This document shows positions 11,499 through 23,401 of a DNA stretch of 64,000 bases, piece after piece. Position 1 is the stretch's first letter. The number at the start of each line of letters is the position of its first letter. The translations under genes and the position numbers were made by a program. The notes under the pieces were generated by a model that saw only the letters and a program-made list of their open reading frames with translations, was not told the origin of the DNA and made no database searches. Source of the stretch: Saccharum officinarum (lineage: Eukaryota; Streptophyta; Magnoliopsida; Poales; Poaceae); the NCBI GenBank assembly GCA_020631735.1, contig CM036188.1, forward strand, positions 17,030,214-17,094,213, written 5' to 3'.

Positions 11499-13958
11499 CT
11501 AAAAGCCACTGTCACGAGGTCCAAAGTCATATTGATCATGATCTGAACCATGCCGGGCACGACCACCATGACCACCGCGTGGTCTAGCAACCTGAGGCCT
11601 AGCACCTTGAGGCATTGCACCTCTTGGCCTAGCATTGCACCTCTGAACAGGAGGCACATGTACGCCATGGGGCGGATGGTACATGTTCCGGTTGTTCAAC
11701 TCATACTCCCGCCGCTTATCTCTCTCCCTCCTGAAGCAAAACTCAACAAGGTGACCATCCCTATGGCAATAGTCACAGTGATACCTCACCTCTCTCTTAG
11801 GTGGTTGTTGGCACACTCTCTTGTGGGTATGGTTCACTCTTGGTAGCTTTTTGGCTTTAGGAAGGGGATCCTCAGAGATGTTCGGTAGAGTGTCAAGTGG
11901 GTTTCTGAGATGGTTCGGTTTTGGAACCCAAACTTGTTTCTGGGGTGGAGCTCTTGGAGGTTCTTCAAACATTCCATCTTTCACAGTGGGATCGGTAGGC
12001 TTAGGTGGATTGGTCTTGATCAATTTGGGAGTAGTGGAAGGTTTCTCACTTGGGCCCAAACCACTGAACTCACCAACTTTGCCATAGACATTTTCTCCCT
12101 TCCCACCTAGAGCAAAGCCTACTCCCGATGTCCCAGTTCCCCGTCTGAACTGGCTCATCATCATGCCCAACTGTGGTTCACTACAAGACACCCAATTCAA
12201 GATGGACCGAAGGTATGTGTTGTCTTCCTCGGATCTCATCTTGTCCCACCTACAAGACTCAAGCTCCAACACCAAGCTCTCACAACGTGCACACTCAACA
12301 ACCGTGCTATCTGAACTGACCTTCTCAAGAGCAAGGATCTTGACATTCTTCTCTGCCAGCTCAGATTGCAAGCCTAAACAAGACTTGCACGCACCCAACA
12401 AACTAGACCTAGCTTTCAGCTCATCGTTCTCATCTAACAAGGCAGCATACTTAGATTGCAACTCAGAAAAGTTAGTCATATGAACAGCGCATTCATCGCA
12501 CTCAACCTCGCCAGACACATGAACAACAAGCTTCTTAGCTTCCTCAAGCTCTTTCTCCACAACTTCTAGCTTTTCCTTAAACTCTTTCCTCTCACGAGCA
12601 ACACGTTTCAGCAGCTTATCTTGACTCATCAAAGTATCGGTCATGATATCAAGCTCGGCAATAAGAGCATCGACGGAGGGTTTTACCTCGGTAGAGTCGT
12701 CGTCACCGGGAAGCACGTCCTTGTTGGGCTTCACACCATCATCCACGGCCATGGTGCAGTAGCCTCCGTGGATGGACTTGGCGATGAAACAGAGCCCGGT
12801 CAACTTGTCCTCACGCCTCTTCTCGGACTCATCATCGCTCGAGGGAGAAGAAGACCGGTCATCGTCGGTGTCGTTGTTGAGGTCGCTGAGGGAGGCGAGG
12901 AAGGCACGCTCTTGGGCCTTGGCCTTCTTTTAGTACTTCTTCTTCAACGCCTTCTTGTCGAATCCTCCCTTCGACTTGTGCTTGGAGGTGTACTCGCGCT
13001 TGTCCTTGCGGTTGCTGGAGTCGTACTTGTCGGAGGAGTGCTTGTTCTTCTTGGGGCAGTGGGCAACGAAGTGGTCGGGATCTCCACAGCCGTAGCATCC
13101 TTCCTTCGGACCATCACCACACCGGCGATTCAAGCAGTTGTTGTGAAACCACGAGAACCGGCTGATGATCAACGCCAGCTCGTCATCCCCAAGACTCTCC
13201 ATTTGCTCCTCTGTGACTGACACCAAAGAAGACAAGGCAAAAGACACCTATGAAGGGTTAGCCAAAGAACTTGAGCCATTACCTGAGACCAAGGCCATAG
13301 TCGGTGCAGAGGGATTCTTGAGCTTGGCTTGGGTCTGGTAGTCGATCTCGGTGGACTTGAGCTTGTTGAAAAGCTTATCCATGGTGAGGGTCTCATACCC
13401 CGAAGACTCAATGATGGCGGTCACCTTTACATCACATACCTTCCGATCTAGGGCATACAGAAGCTTGAGTGCCCTCTCATGATCGTCATAAGGTAACTGT
13501 GCCTTGTTTGCTTGCATCTTGTTGACGATGGTCTGAAAGCGAGAAAACATGGCATCGATGGACTCGCCATCAAGCTAAGTGAAGTTCTCGTACTCCCTCT
13601 TGTATGTCTCGTAGAGTCTGGTTTTGACCTGTGCGGTCCCCTAGTGATAGCTCTGAAGCCTGACCCAAATCTCCCGAGCAGTAGTACTATCAGAGACTCT
13701 CTCGAACTCCTGAAGCGAAAGACTCGAGAAAAGAACTGCGCAAGCTCTGCTATTAGCATTGTGCTGATCTTTTTGATATTGCGTGACATAAGCACGGGGT
13801 TTAAGCACAACGTAAGTAGCATCCTCGCAAATCTCCCAAACAAGCCAATCAATCCCGTGGAGATGTGCGGACATGCGGATCTTCCAATAGGGATAATTTG
13901 TTCCATCGAAGAACGGTGGTTTGCCGGAACCACGCTCCATGTCGCCTTCGTGGATCAC
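11499..13958 (-). pseudogene. Copia gag (degenerate)
   Basis: One minus-strand frame can be followed over about 820 codons, but it is broken by in-frame stops at 13641-13643, 13575-13577, 13248-13250 and 12930-12932. It starts MIHEGDMERGSGKPPFF, a typical Copia Gag N-terminus (KPPFFDGTNYPYWK). Then come a capsid-like region, a first zinc knuckle (CYGCGDPDHFVAHC), a Lys-rich stretch, a Glu/Lys-rich coiled coil, and a second zinc knuckle ([14 protein letters not shown]) near the C-terminus. Two knuckles and a coiled coil are typical of the SIRE lineage. Gag would form the particle that packages element RNA. The plus-strand frame at 12621-13220 is its antisense shadow. Confidence 0.88.
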
Positions 13959-13988
13959 GGACCGATTAAGGTGGAATGATCCTTAACC

Positions 13989-14001
13989 GGTCCCGATACC
14001 A
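13989..14001 (-). other. Primer binding site of the minus-strand Copia element
   Basis: The minus strand reads TGGTATCGGGACC directly after the LTR end (TTCA). It resembles the TGGTATCAGAGC complement of initiator tRNA-Met used by plant Copia elements, with a few changes. Confidence 0.75.
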
Positions 14002-14003
14002 AT

Positions 14004-15990
14004 TGAAGGACCAAAAACGGCGACCAAAGGGGGGTGTGAATGGGAGCCTCAAATTTCTTTTGAAATATTTGGCCGCTGTCCCAAAATCACCGCCCAACAC
14101 AAGCAAGTTTTCGAAACTAGAATACCTAAACCAACTTGTGACAAGATTAGCTAGAAAGGTTCCTTGGGACGAAAGTAAACCAACGCAAAAGACAGAACAC
14201 GATTCAGAGCCTTAACGACCAAAACATGCACAAAATAAGAAATCAAGGCTTGAAAAAATGATCAGACAATCACCTGGAAATTTAGCATCCAACTGAGAGA
14301 AGGAGACAGGGTGGAGGGGCTGCTCTCCAGCGCTGCTGCTAGAAAGTAAATTAGCAACAAGCTAACACTATTGGAAGCACACTCAAACACTTGCACATGA
14401 CTAAAATTAGCTAAACAATCATATAATAATTGCTTCCTGTAGATGACCGACAACACAAGAAATGGAGAAGCAAAACACGATCACGCAAACACTAGATGCA
14501 AGACAGAACCTGAACAAAGCTGACGAACTGCAAATAAAATACCGAGCTAGAAATTCAAGCCGTAAAATGCCAAGCCTACAACCTGAAAGCACACGCACAG
14601 CAATGGAAGACTGCTCTCCAATTTGCTGCTCGGAGTGGACACAGAAAATTCAGAGAGACAGAGTCTGCACAGGCTGGATACACCAAACATCAATCTGTAC
14701 CAGTGGCCGAACTAGCTACGAGCACTCTGCACACTGGTCAACACAGCTCTGGCTTGCACTCGCATAGATCACCGTGCTTCCCATCGATTGCAGATAGAGA
14801 TAGAAGACAGATCGGACCGAGCACCGAGGTGGACAAACAAGTGCTCCTGGAGTCCGACTCCCTGCAGTGAAAAGCAAGACGCAAGAAAATAGATGAACTA
14901 AAACTCACCAAAAATTGACACAGCAAAGAAAGAGCCTGGAACCTCCTGCACCAATCGGCTCCCGTCTCTTGACCGGTGTTGTAGCGAGCAGATTGGGGCC
15001 GATTCAGCAGGGTCTTAGCAGGAAAAACAGCACGGAAGTATGCCGGACTCAGTGGTGCGGGTGCGGCTGCAGGGACGCACGGCGCTGCACTGCTCCTGCT
15101 CCGGTTGCGACCTGGGTCCGCAGCTACGAGCCCAACAAAAATCACGAGCGAAGAACACAGCACGGCCGACGCTACGAACAGCAGAGCGACTTAACCAAAA
15201 TTCGATCGAAACTCCATCAAATCAAAATGAAACGCTCCTAAAATTTGCACAGACCAAATACAACATACCACAAACCTATTCCCCAAAAATCATCGCTTGA
15301 GATTGACCCAAACTCTGGGAAATTGAGATCATGACCAAGAACGCAAGTTTTTTCCCGAAAACAAAATCGGATTGAATCTTGATGCACGAGTGGAATTGAT
15401 TCAAATCACTTGGTAGGATTATTCATCACTCATCAGAGCATCAACTGGACCAAGCGAAACTCACAGAAGGACTCAACTCGATCACAAATCAAGAAGAGGA
15501 GCAATGGGTGAACAGTAACTCGCAAAAAGCAAACCGCGAACGCACTGCAGGTCTCCCCTCCAGAGGACACTGAGAGGTTAAGGCCTCTCTTGCAACAGTA
15601 AAGTCACAGAATACACAACATCCTAGAGGTCCAACCCGGTCTTCATGTTGATCCGACGGCCACCGCGCCTCCTCACCGGTAGCTTCGCCTCGACGCGAAC
15701 TCCCCGATGCCGCCACGTGCCGTCCGTTCCTCCTCGGAACCTCCGCCCGGGTTTTGAGGTCCAAACCCGTAAACCCGCCTCCGATGGTTTTGAGGCCCAA
15801 ACCATCAAACCGCTCCGCGAGTAGCGTACTCCATACGCGTCCCCTGCCATCCGACGCGTGTCACCTCCACGGTCAACACGGTCACTCCCCATTTCTTTTC
15901 GCGCTTGTCGATGTCCCAAGTGTCAGCCAGCGCGGCTAGCCACCCGGCCTCCGGGTCGCTCGGTCCAAGCCTCACGTCTGTCCTTCATGT
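14004..15990 (-). repeat. 5' LTR of the minus-strand Copia element (truncated)
   Basis: The downstream LTR boundary is at 14004, next to the primer binding site. 14583-15990 matches 1900-3482. The last roughly 220 bases expected at the outer end (matching 3483-3706) are missing, because homology stops near 15990 in unrelated sequence. Inside, 181 bp present in the 3' LTR are deleted at about 15627. 14004-14582 is the LTR portion that the Gypsy insertion separates from the visible 3' LTR. Confidence 0.85.
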
Positions 15991-18492
15991 TCTCATCCCA
16001 GTCATCAAATGGGGGCCATCATCGACCGGCCATCGCCCATACAGCAAGTCTTCCAGCCTGTTTGCTGCCAACGGACTTCACATCTACCGTCGCTGTTCTT
16101 TTTCATTCAATCTCCTGTGTTGAAAACGTCGAAATTTCCATATATATACACCAGCAAAGAAATGGACGATTATTTGTGTCCTTTATTACCAGCTAATTGC
16201 GACATCCATTGTTACATTACCCTACCGTGGAGCGTGGACGGACGACGCCAGAGGAGACTTGCCAGGTCGTCACTTCAACAATATTAATGCATATGTCTGT
16301 TTTGTCTAGTTGCTTGATGATGATGGCTCAGATTAGCCCTGTTCAGCAGTTCGACTCAACCAGGAACAAGCACATTTTGAAGCATCAAAGCAAGTTCTGA
16401 CGCGGGTAGATGCCGCGCTGAACAGTCCCCTACGGCCGGCCCTCCGCAGGAGCACCGGCTAGGAGCACCGGCTAGGAGCAGTGGCAAAGAACCCGTTCGT
16501 TACCAGGCCCATGTATGTCCGCCAAGTTGCTGCGTGTCAGGGACCGAACTCCTCTGTGCGCCGGTGATGGTGCTTTTGATAGATTTGAAGACCCATGAGA
16601 TCGTTCTCATCTGCCGAGCTCTCTCTCTCTATATATATTGCACGCTAGCTGCTTGCTCTCCCCGCTAGCAAACCACGGGACCCACATGACGATTCTCTAT
16701 GTCTCATCCGTTGCTCATTTCCATCTCGCCACTCAAACATCGACTTATTCCTCCATAAGAGAGAGAGAGAGACTGAGAGAGGGAGAGAGAAGTTGATACC
16801 TCTACCGAGATAAAATCAAACTATACATTTGATTTCACGTACATGGGCGAAAAGTACACGGAAAATGCACCAGAGTCCCTGTTCAGAGATGAGCTGGGAC
16901 AAAACCAATAGCTGATCAAAATCGATGACAAAAATCCCTGAACTACTCATGCCATGCAAGCATTGGAATGGACTTGCTGCTGAAGACAAATTTAATTGTC
17001 CCATGTGAACTATTTAAGTATAGGACAATGGGTTGATTGGACATGAAACAATATTATTCTATACGACAGAAATGGAACTTAATTAATTCTATCCTATAAA
17101 GATATATATACTTAAGGATATACTGTACGCAGAGGTCCACTTCTACAACCACTACTAAAATAACTCAAGTTATAACAGCTTGGCCATTTGTCCTATCGAC
17201 GTGATACAAAGTATCTGGGCACAAAATATTTGCTTGCATTAAATGATTGACCCATTCTCCATCAATAATTCTGCAGCAAAATAACTTGTCGCAAAAATAC
17301 CAATGCACGCCTCCGGGATGGCAGGTAAGCGTACAAAATAATAATAATTTACCGGTGACGAAACAGCTCTCCTTGCAAACAGTGATCAATTGTATTAAAA
17401 ACTTGATGGTGAGTTTCGCAAAAAAAAAAAACTTGATGGTGAGGTGGCATGTATGGCAACAACTCCTTGGCACATATGAATAGCATGGTGCTAGCTTCCA
17501 GTGTTAGATGCGGACACAAAGTATTATATGCCCCTTTCTTTATCCTTCTACGTTTTATATGCTCGCTAACTTGGCATAAGTTGGCCAAACGTCGTACATC
17601 ATTACATTTAGTTTACAAAAAAAAGGTAGACATTGACCAAGACTAGAGCCTCGCCTTGTCAAGATAGCGGTCACCTTCATCCAACAAATGCGCTGAGTCA
17701 GATTTGTCGTGACCATTTTGGAATAATCCCAAGCAGCTGATTCCACCACCAAAGCTGATGATTCTTATAATATATTTTTATTAAAAAATAAGAAAATAGA
17801 AAACGCCAGGAGCATATCCAGTAGGAGTGCCCAAATCAAGGCACCTATTTTTGATTTGGGTCCTCCGCCTACTTTTATTGGCCTAGTTTTTCTACTTCTA
17901 CTTCAGCAGTAGCACCTAAATTTGAGACGTCCTCAAATTTATTCTTGTAGAGACTGGCAAACGGGACTCGCATGTCATTCTCTCTGTCTTCTTTCTCCTC
18001 CTGTGGGGTCAGGGGGTGAGCCCCAAGAATGGGTGCCAAAGGGGGATTTGGATGCCCACCTAAATTTCAGGGCTCGAGTAGGGGCTTTGCTTGAGCACAG
18101 TTTTTGCCTGTGCACCCATATTTAGCTATGGAGGCTCAAGTAGGGGCCTTGTTGGAGTTGCTGTTAAAGGAAATGCATAAAATGTTCAATTGCACAATCA
18201 TCTTAGTGCCTGTCATTTGGATCCAAATTATAGTCGTGCCATGTTGTGCAGCCTGGTGACCATATATAATACACTTCACCCAATCGTTCATTTGTTAAAG
18301 CAACGAGCATCCCAATTGGCATGGTATCTGCACCCTGTGCAGTCACACACACACACGTACATGAAGGGTGCGTTCACTTCCCATGCAAACCCAAAATATT
18401 TCCTCTTCCACCCATCACATCGAATCTTTGAACGCATGCATGGAGCATTAAATGTAGGTAAAAAAGATATCTAATTGTATAGTTTATCTGTA
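15991..18492. other. Intergenic DNA, no gene seen
   Basis: No open frame here has a recognisable domain. It holds a CT-rich tract (about 16616-16640), a GA-rich tract (about 16758-16792), a duplicated 13-mer 'aggagcaccggct' near 16450, and a short duplicated stretch around an A-run at 17400-17440. About 18285-18350 resembles the NLR leader at 22340-22405 ('ggcatggtatctgca' followed by 'gcagtcacac'), probably a fragment of another leader copy. Confidence 0.5.
16758..16792. repeat. GA-rich simple repeat
   Basis: A run of ga dinucleotides with interruptions lies about 120 bases after a ct run (16616-16632). The two could pair as a loose hairpin, but such purine/pyrimidine tracts are common in grass intergenic DNA. 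Confidence 0.8.
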
Positions 18493-21400
18493 TGTCACAC
18501 CCGGTTTTCTAAAGAACAAAACCAGGCTAATCATATGTGTGCCCAGGAAGTCCACACATATGCCAGAATGAAAAAGTATCAGAAACAATGTTATTATATA
18601 ACGTATACATAGCTATATTAACACTTACATCAGAGTATCGCGGAACGGTGACTAAACTTCGGGCTCCATTCTTCTCAGGGACGGCTGACTGGGGGTAACA
18701 TATGCCTAGCACTTCTACTAGTCTTCTGGAAACTCCACTACACCTTTGTCCTTTTTCCGAGTAGCATCTTATTACACACTGGAGTGTTGGGGAAATAGCA
18801 AGAGTGAGTCCATGTCGAACTCAACAAGTATAACACAGGGTTCATGAGGCTCAAAAAGGCTAGACACTGTTTAACTGCGTTTAGCTTTTAATCATCATAT
18901 AATTAGCAATTGAGTAGCATCAAGGTAATCCAATCCCATTAATGAATCAATGATCAATTGTAATAAGGATAATGAATAGCATTAACATGAGCATAATAAT
19001 AATCAACAATAATTAAGCATGATATAACAATGGTGAGCACGGCTAGTATACCAGTTTTTAACTCTGTGCAGAGGTGTACACTTTCAGTGTGAGTCATGAT
19101 TTTCAAATGCATGGGTTTGCAAGGCCCAAAACATCAGAGACCATATAAAGCCATTCAAAAGTTCGTCTAACAAGTTAGGGCCATTAGATTCACTCGGCAG
19201 GCAGATGTAGAACCCCCCTTCCCTGTGGCACAACAACCGCAGCCTATACACACTAGGCCAGGGGCTCGCACTACACCCAACGTGGCAAGCCATTCTTACG
19301 CCATTTAAGGTAACCTCTAACAAGCTAGAAAAGGTCTCTTGAACAACTAGAGCCAGAGCCATATAGCCCTCACAGCTGTACTGTATGTCCCGGTTATCAC
19401 TTACAGGTAAGTCCTTACGGAGAGTAACTAGAGCATCAAAATAACCCACATGCTCTAGCCCCCTTTCAACAGAAATAAAATCGTCTTAATTGGTTGATTG
19501 CATAATCCATTAGTCAAATTACAAGATCATTGTTCATAATTAAGCGCTAGCAGTAGCTACCCAAATGCATAACCCATAGGTGACAAGGAAACAAGATATC
19601 AATAGCTAAGTTATAATCTCTATGGTTGTCAAGGAAGACACATGCATATGTATGATAATTTCAGTGAATAGGTAACAAGGATGGTCCCATGTTATACTTG
19701 CCTTGATCAAAGCTTTCCAAGTGATACTGCTGACTTGGCTCAAAGTAATACTCCTGATCGTCAAGAAACTGCTCACCGTCTATACTCGATCATCAAGCAC
19801 CAACACACAATCATCCGAGCAACCATACACTAAGCAAACAAATAGACATAATTAAAATAGTACACCAACAATAGCAAAACAGTAATAAAAGTTTATAAAA
19901 CTCTTCTACACGTTTCTACGATCACACAAACGCAAAGATCACCAAATTCGGAGTTAAAACGTGAAAATTATGAATTTTCTAAGATTTCCTATATATAAAT
20001 AATTACTTTAATATAAACTCAAAAATTAAATCTTTCAAACCTACTATGCAGCTACACTAACATGTAGAGTTCGCAAATACGAACCTAACGCAACTTGAAT
20101 GGGTCAAATCGGAGTTAAAACGTGGAAGATGTGGCCTAAACAAGATTGTATGTGTATATGTATTTCTATTGTATTTCAAGATTTGTTTTTTCTAAAGGAA
20201 AACGGCAATAATGGGCGTGTGACATCATCATGACATAATTGCGATGTCATCAAGCTAGCAATCGGAATTGAGCAGCGCAGCACGCACGGTGCACGGCCGG
20301 TGATCGGACGACGCAACTGCGTTTCTTACATGCGTGCCGAGGGAAGTACAGGGAGGAAGAACGATGATCGCAAAGCTCACCTAGGGCTTTCTCGAGATCG
20401 TAGAAAACTTGGAGTTGGCATGTCACTTGGTCCGGCAGATGGCGGCTCCCTCGGCTCTGAGCGCGGCAATAGGCCACGAACGTCGGGAAACAGCGAATGG
20501 CGTCAACAACACGGCGGGCTTTGGCTCTTCTCCGGTGAGATCCAAAACATGCACACAGTGGGCTTCCCTGGATGCAGGACTCGACAACGGTCTAGGCACG
20601 ACGGTGAAGCAGGAGACGGCGTAGACTCGAACAAGATGGGCGTCGGCTTCCTGCGAAGACCGGCGATGGCTGAGCAACACAGAGATCAAAAGAGAGAGGA
20701 CAAAGGGCACCTACGGCTTCTTCACCTCGACGCAGAAATCAGCAGCGGGTCGCGAACGCCGGTGGGGCTTCAGACGGCGTGCACGGTTGTGGCGGCAATT
20801 TGCAGCTCGGCGAGATCTCGAGCGACCGAAATCGAGGCCAACGCGTCTCCTGGCTGCGTAGATCGAAAAGAGAGAGCGAGGCGGTCCTGGCGTACTTATT
20901 GGAAAGCTAGGTAGGTGCTGCAGGTAGGAAATCCCGGGGAACACGGGATGTGGCAGCGTTGATTTAACGGACTCAGAGTCCGGTTCGTGCACTAGCAAGA
21001 GGAAGGTGGAGCAGCTGACATGCAGGGCCACGACATCAGACATAGAGAAAGGGGAGCTGGCAAGCGTGGGCTTCAGAGCTGCTGCCGAGCTGGGCCTGAT
21101 GCCTATGCGTCGGAGGTAGCTGGTATGAGGAGGAAAGACGTGGTTTTCTTAAGAAGCTGCAGGGACAAAATTACATATTATCTACTACTACATGCATGAC
21201 GTCATCAGGAAAGGATCTGGGGAGAGAAATTCTCATCATCAAGAAGGAAACATCTGAACCACGTACGTGTTTGGTTTGGACTCAATTCAGTTAGGTGGGA
21301 AGGTTTCCTATTTTTTTTAGAATAAACTAACGTATTCGGCTAGGTTTCTAATATACGACTGATTGGATTAGAAGAGATACATTTAATATTGTATAGTTGG

Positions 21401-21752
21401 ACCTATGTACATACACCGCAGACCTGATGCGCTCTATAAAGGGTGATTGGCCGATTGTTTTGATCCATCTAACCAATGGACATTATCAATCTATTATTTT
21501 TAAAAGCAATTTAAATCATTTAGAGTTTTGGTCAAAATCGCTCAACACAAAAATACAAATGCATCAGCATGTATACACAACAATGTTTCTAAACCTTATG
21601 ATGAATTTTAATTCCAATAAAAAATATTATTTTCCTATATTTAAATTAGCAACAACTTAACTTATCTAATAAATCTATTCAAATATTGAAATCATTTATT
21701 TTATTTAGTATTTTTCATGCACAACCCAAAATAGGAAATTTTGGGTGTGACA
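18493..21752 (+). mobile_element. Solo LTR of a Tekay/Del-like Gypsy retrotransposon
   Basis: Begins tgtcacaccc and ends gggtgtgaca, a perfect 10-base terminal inverted repeat with TG...CA ends. It is flanked on both sides by ctgta (18488-18492 and 21753-21757), a perfect 5-bp target-site duplication. The 3,260-bp length and termini suit the long LTRs of the Tekay/Del chromovirus group. There is no gag or pol inside, so internal recombination between two LTRs left this single one. The ORF at 20300-20914 is GC-rich LTR sequence without a domain. It lies just upstream of the NLR leader copies and could affect their expression (inference). Confidence 0.88.
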
Positions 21753-21869
21753 CTGTAAATGTCGAAACGAATCTTTTGAGCCTAGGTAGTCCATGGTTAG
21801 ACAAATTTTGCCAAATAATAATAAAAGGTGCTACAGTAACTTTTCACTCAATTTTCACCAACTGAACAC

Positions 21870-22260
21870 ACCCGAAGCTGCCAGCCACTCGAGGCAGGTG
21901 CAGGTTAGAGTAGAGCACCATGGCATCTACCCGGTACACATCTAGCTAGACATCTAGTTGGGCGATCAAATTGTCAACTTCCAACTTGCAACACTAACAT
22001 CAGCTTTTGCGGTGCACGCACTTCCCATCCCACCTTCCGCTGTCACCACCCTACCGCATGCATCACCATCTTCTTCCCTGAATCAAGCAGCCAACAGAAG
22101 CCACCACATTACCTAAACCCCTCTCGCTGCTCCTCCTTTCTTCACTCACCACCCACCAGCGCACGGGCACGCAGCAATAATCCAGCAGTAGCACTGGGTC
22201 AAGCCAACCCAGTGCTACTGCTGGTAACACCTCACTGCTTCCGTGAATTTCTGATCGAAT
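21870..22260 (+). promoter_or_regulatory. NLR leader/promoter-like duplicate, copy 1
   Basis: Contains 'ccactcgaggcaggtgcagg', 'catctacccggt', 'gggcgatcaaatt' and 'catcttcttccctga' in the same order as the copy at 35810-37060, and partly as the stretch 22340-23132 that leads into NLR1. No NLR exon follows it directly, so it looks like a leftover from tandem NLR duplication. It also carries the perfect hairpin at 22182-22224. Confidence 0.55.
22182..22224. other. Perfect 18-bp hairpin, 7-base loop
   Basis: ccagcagtagcactgggt (22182-22199), the loop caagcca, then the exact reverse complement (22207-22224). The same 'ccagcagtagca' word recurs unpaired at 22978, so the hairpin probably arose by inverted duplication within the leader. 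A role is not evident. Confidence 0.85.
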
Positions 22261-22339
22261 CCGAATCTGATCGATCTGACTTTCTACCCGTACCAGCCTG
22301 GCAAGAAGTAGAATAATACTCTTGCATTGGCACCATAAT

Positions 22340-23401
22340 TAATGTTCATTTGTCAAAGCAAACCCGAGGTCCTTACTGGCATGGTATCTGCAAGCGATGC
22401 AGTCACATGGTATCTGGACCCGGTGCATATATCTAGACAACCAGATGGGCGATCAAATTATTGTTATAACTTAATTCAACTTGCTTTTGTGTTGACTTCG
22501 TTTGCTAGCTAATGAGGCTCCAAAGTGGAAATAAATTGCAAGGGAAATACGAGCATCCGTCTACACTTGTGATTGCAAGGAAATGAATTGCCATTGCCAG
22601 CTCCAGCATTTTGTAACTGAAAATCCCGTCTAGCTACCTTTAATTAGCCTCAAGCTCCATGCCATGTCCACTGCAAAGTTGCATTGATTTCTTTATCCTA
22701 CCTTCCCTCCTCAGTGAGTCCTGGCTTGTCATCTCGTGCGACGAGAAAGCATCTTGCGGTGCCTCCACGCTTTCTTCACCCAATGCATTGGCCGGCGTTT
22801 CACGTGGTGGAATAAACTACTCCGACCACCATCTTCTTCCCTGAGTCATCACCATTTCCTTACTAGCTTATACAGCCAACACAAGCCACCAAGCAGCTAC
22901 TGCGATTCTTGCGGGCAACAACCTCACATCCGAACCTAAATCCATCTCGCTACTCCTGCCTTCATCACGCCACAATCCAGCAGTAGCATCTGGTTGGTCA
23001 GGTCGCCAGAATCCTCCCTTCATGACGATTCTTGCCTGACCATAAACCAGTAGATCCTGTTCCACGACCAAGGCTGAAAAACACTGGCACTGCCTCCTCG
23101 CTTCTGGCCATAGCTCAGCTCCTCGGCCTCAGGTTCGTTTCCTTAACCGTTACGTTTCTGCAGCTACTGGTGCATAGCTAGATCTGCGCATATAATGCCT
23201 ACTGTCATGTAGTTGTACCAATGAATGAGAAGTTAGTAGTAGTGCCTTGATGGATGCATGTATAGATCGCAGATGCCTCATATCTTTGCTGTACGAAATT
23301 TAAATGCCCTGTTGGAATTCATGAGATTTTGTTCTGTTTCCTAAAAAAAAAATGACATTTGTACTGATTTTATTACAGCAAAAACCAAAGTTCTCAATCA
23401 T
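22340..23401 (+). promoter_or_regulatory. NLR1 upstream region and 5' UTR with probable intron
   Basis: The stretch upstream of the NLR1 start is the second leader copy. A plausible 5' UTR intron runs from 23133 (cag|gttcgt) to 23378 (pyrimidine-poor but with attacag). The following exon then has 23 bases before the ATG at 23402. The splice call is by consensus only. I do not see a convincing TATA box. Confidence 0.5.

Larger units (their letters stand above)
1900..15990 (-). mobile_element. Degenerate SIRE/Maximus-type Copia retrotransposon
   Basis: Read on the minus strand, the order is 5' LTR (14004-15990), tRNA-Met primer binding site, Gag, protease, integrase, reverse transcriptase, RNase H, a non-coding spacer, polypurine tract and 3' LTR (1900-3706, continuing left beyond a younger insertion). 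Integrase preceding reverse transcriptase defines Copia. The long Gag with two zinc knuckles, the coiled coil and the long LTRs (about 2.4 kb when the two partial LTRs are combined) indicate the SIRE/Maximus lineage. Gag and Pol carry many stops and shifts, so it cannot move by itself. By eye the LTRs differ at about 15 sites in the first 1,040 aligned bases, suggesting insertion well under a million years ago (inference using a grass LTR rate). Confidence 0.9.

Noticed and set aside
12621..13220. 199-codon plus-strand ORF rich in Gly, Val and Leu
   Set aside because: It is the antisense shadow of the Copia gag, and its composition mirrors the Lys/Glu-rich coding strand.
16616..16792. MIR156-like precursor
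   Set aside because: The CT/GA tracts only superficially resemble it. The mature miR156 sequence is not present.
20300..20914. 204-codon ORF on the plus strand
   Set aside because: It lies wholly inside the solo Gypsy LTR, is GC-rich, overlaps open frames on the other strand and shows no domain.
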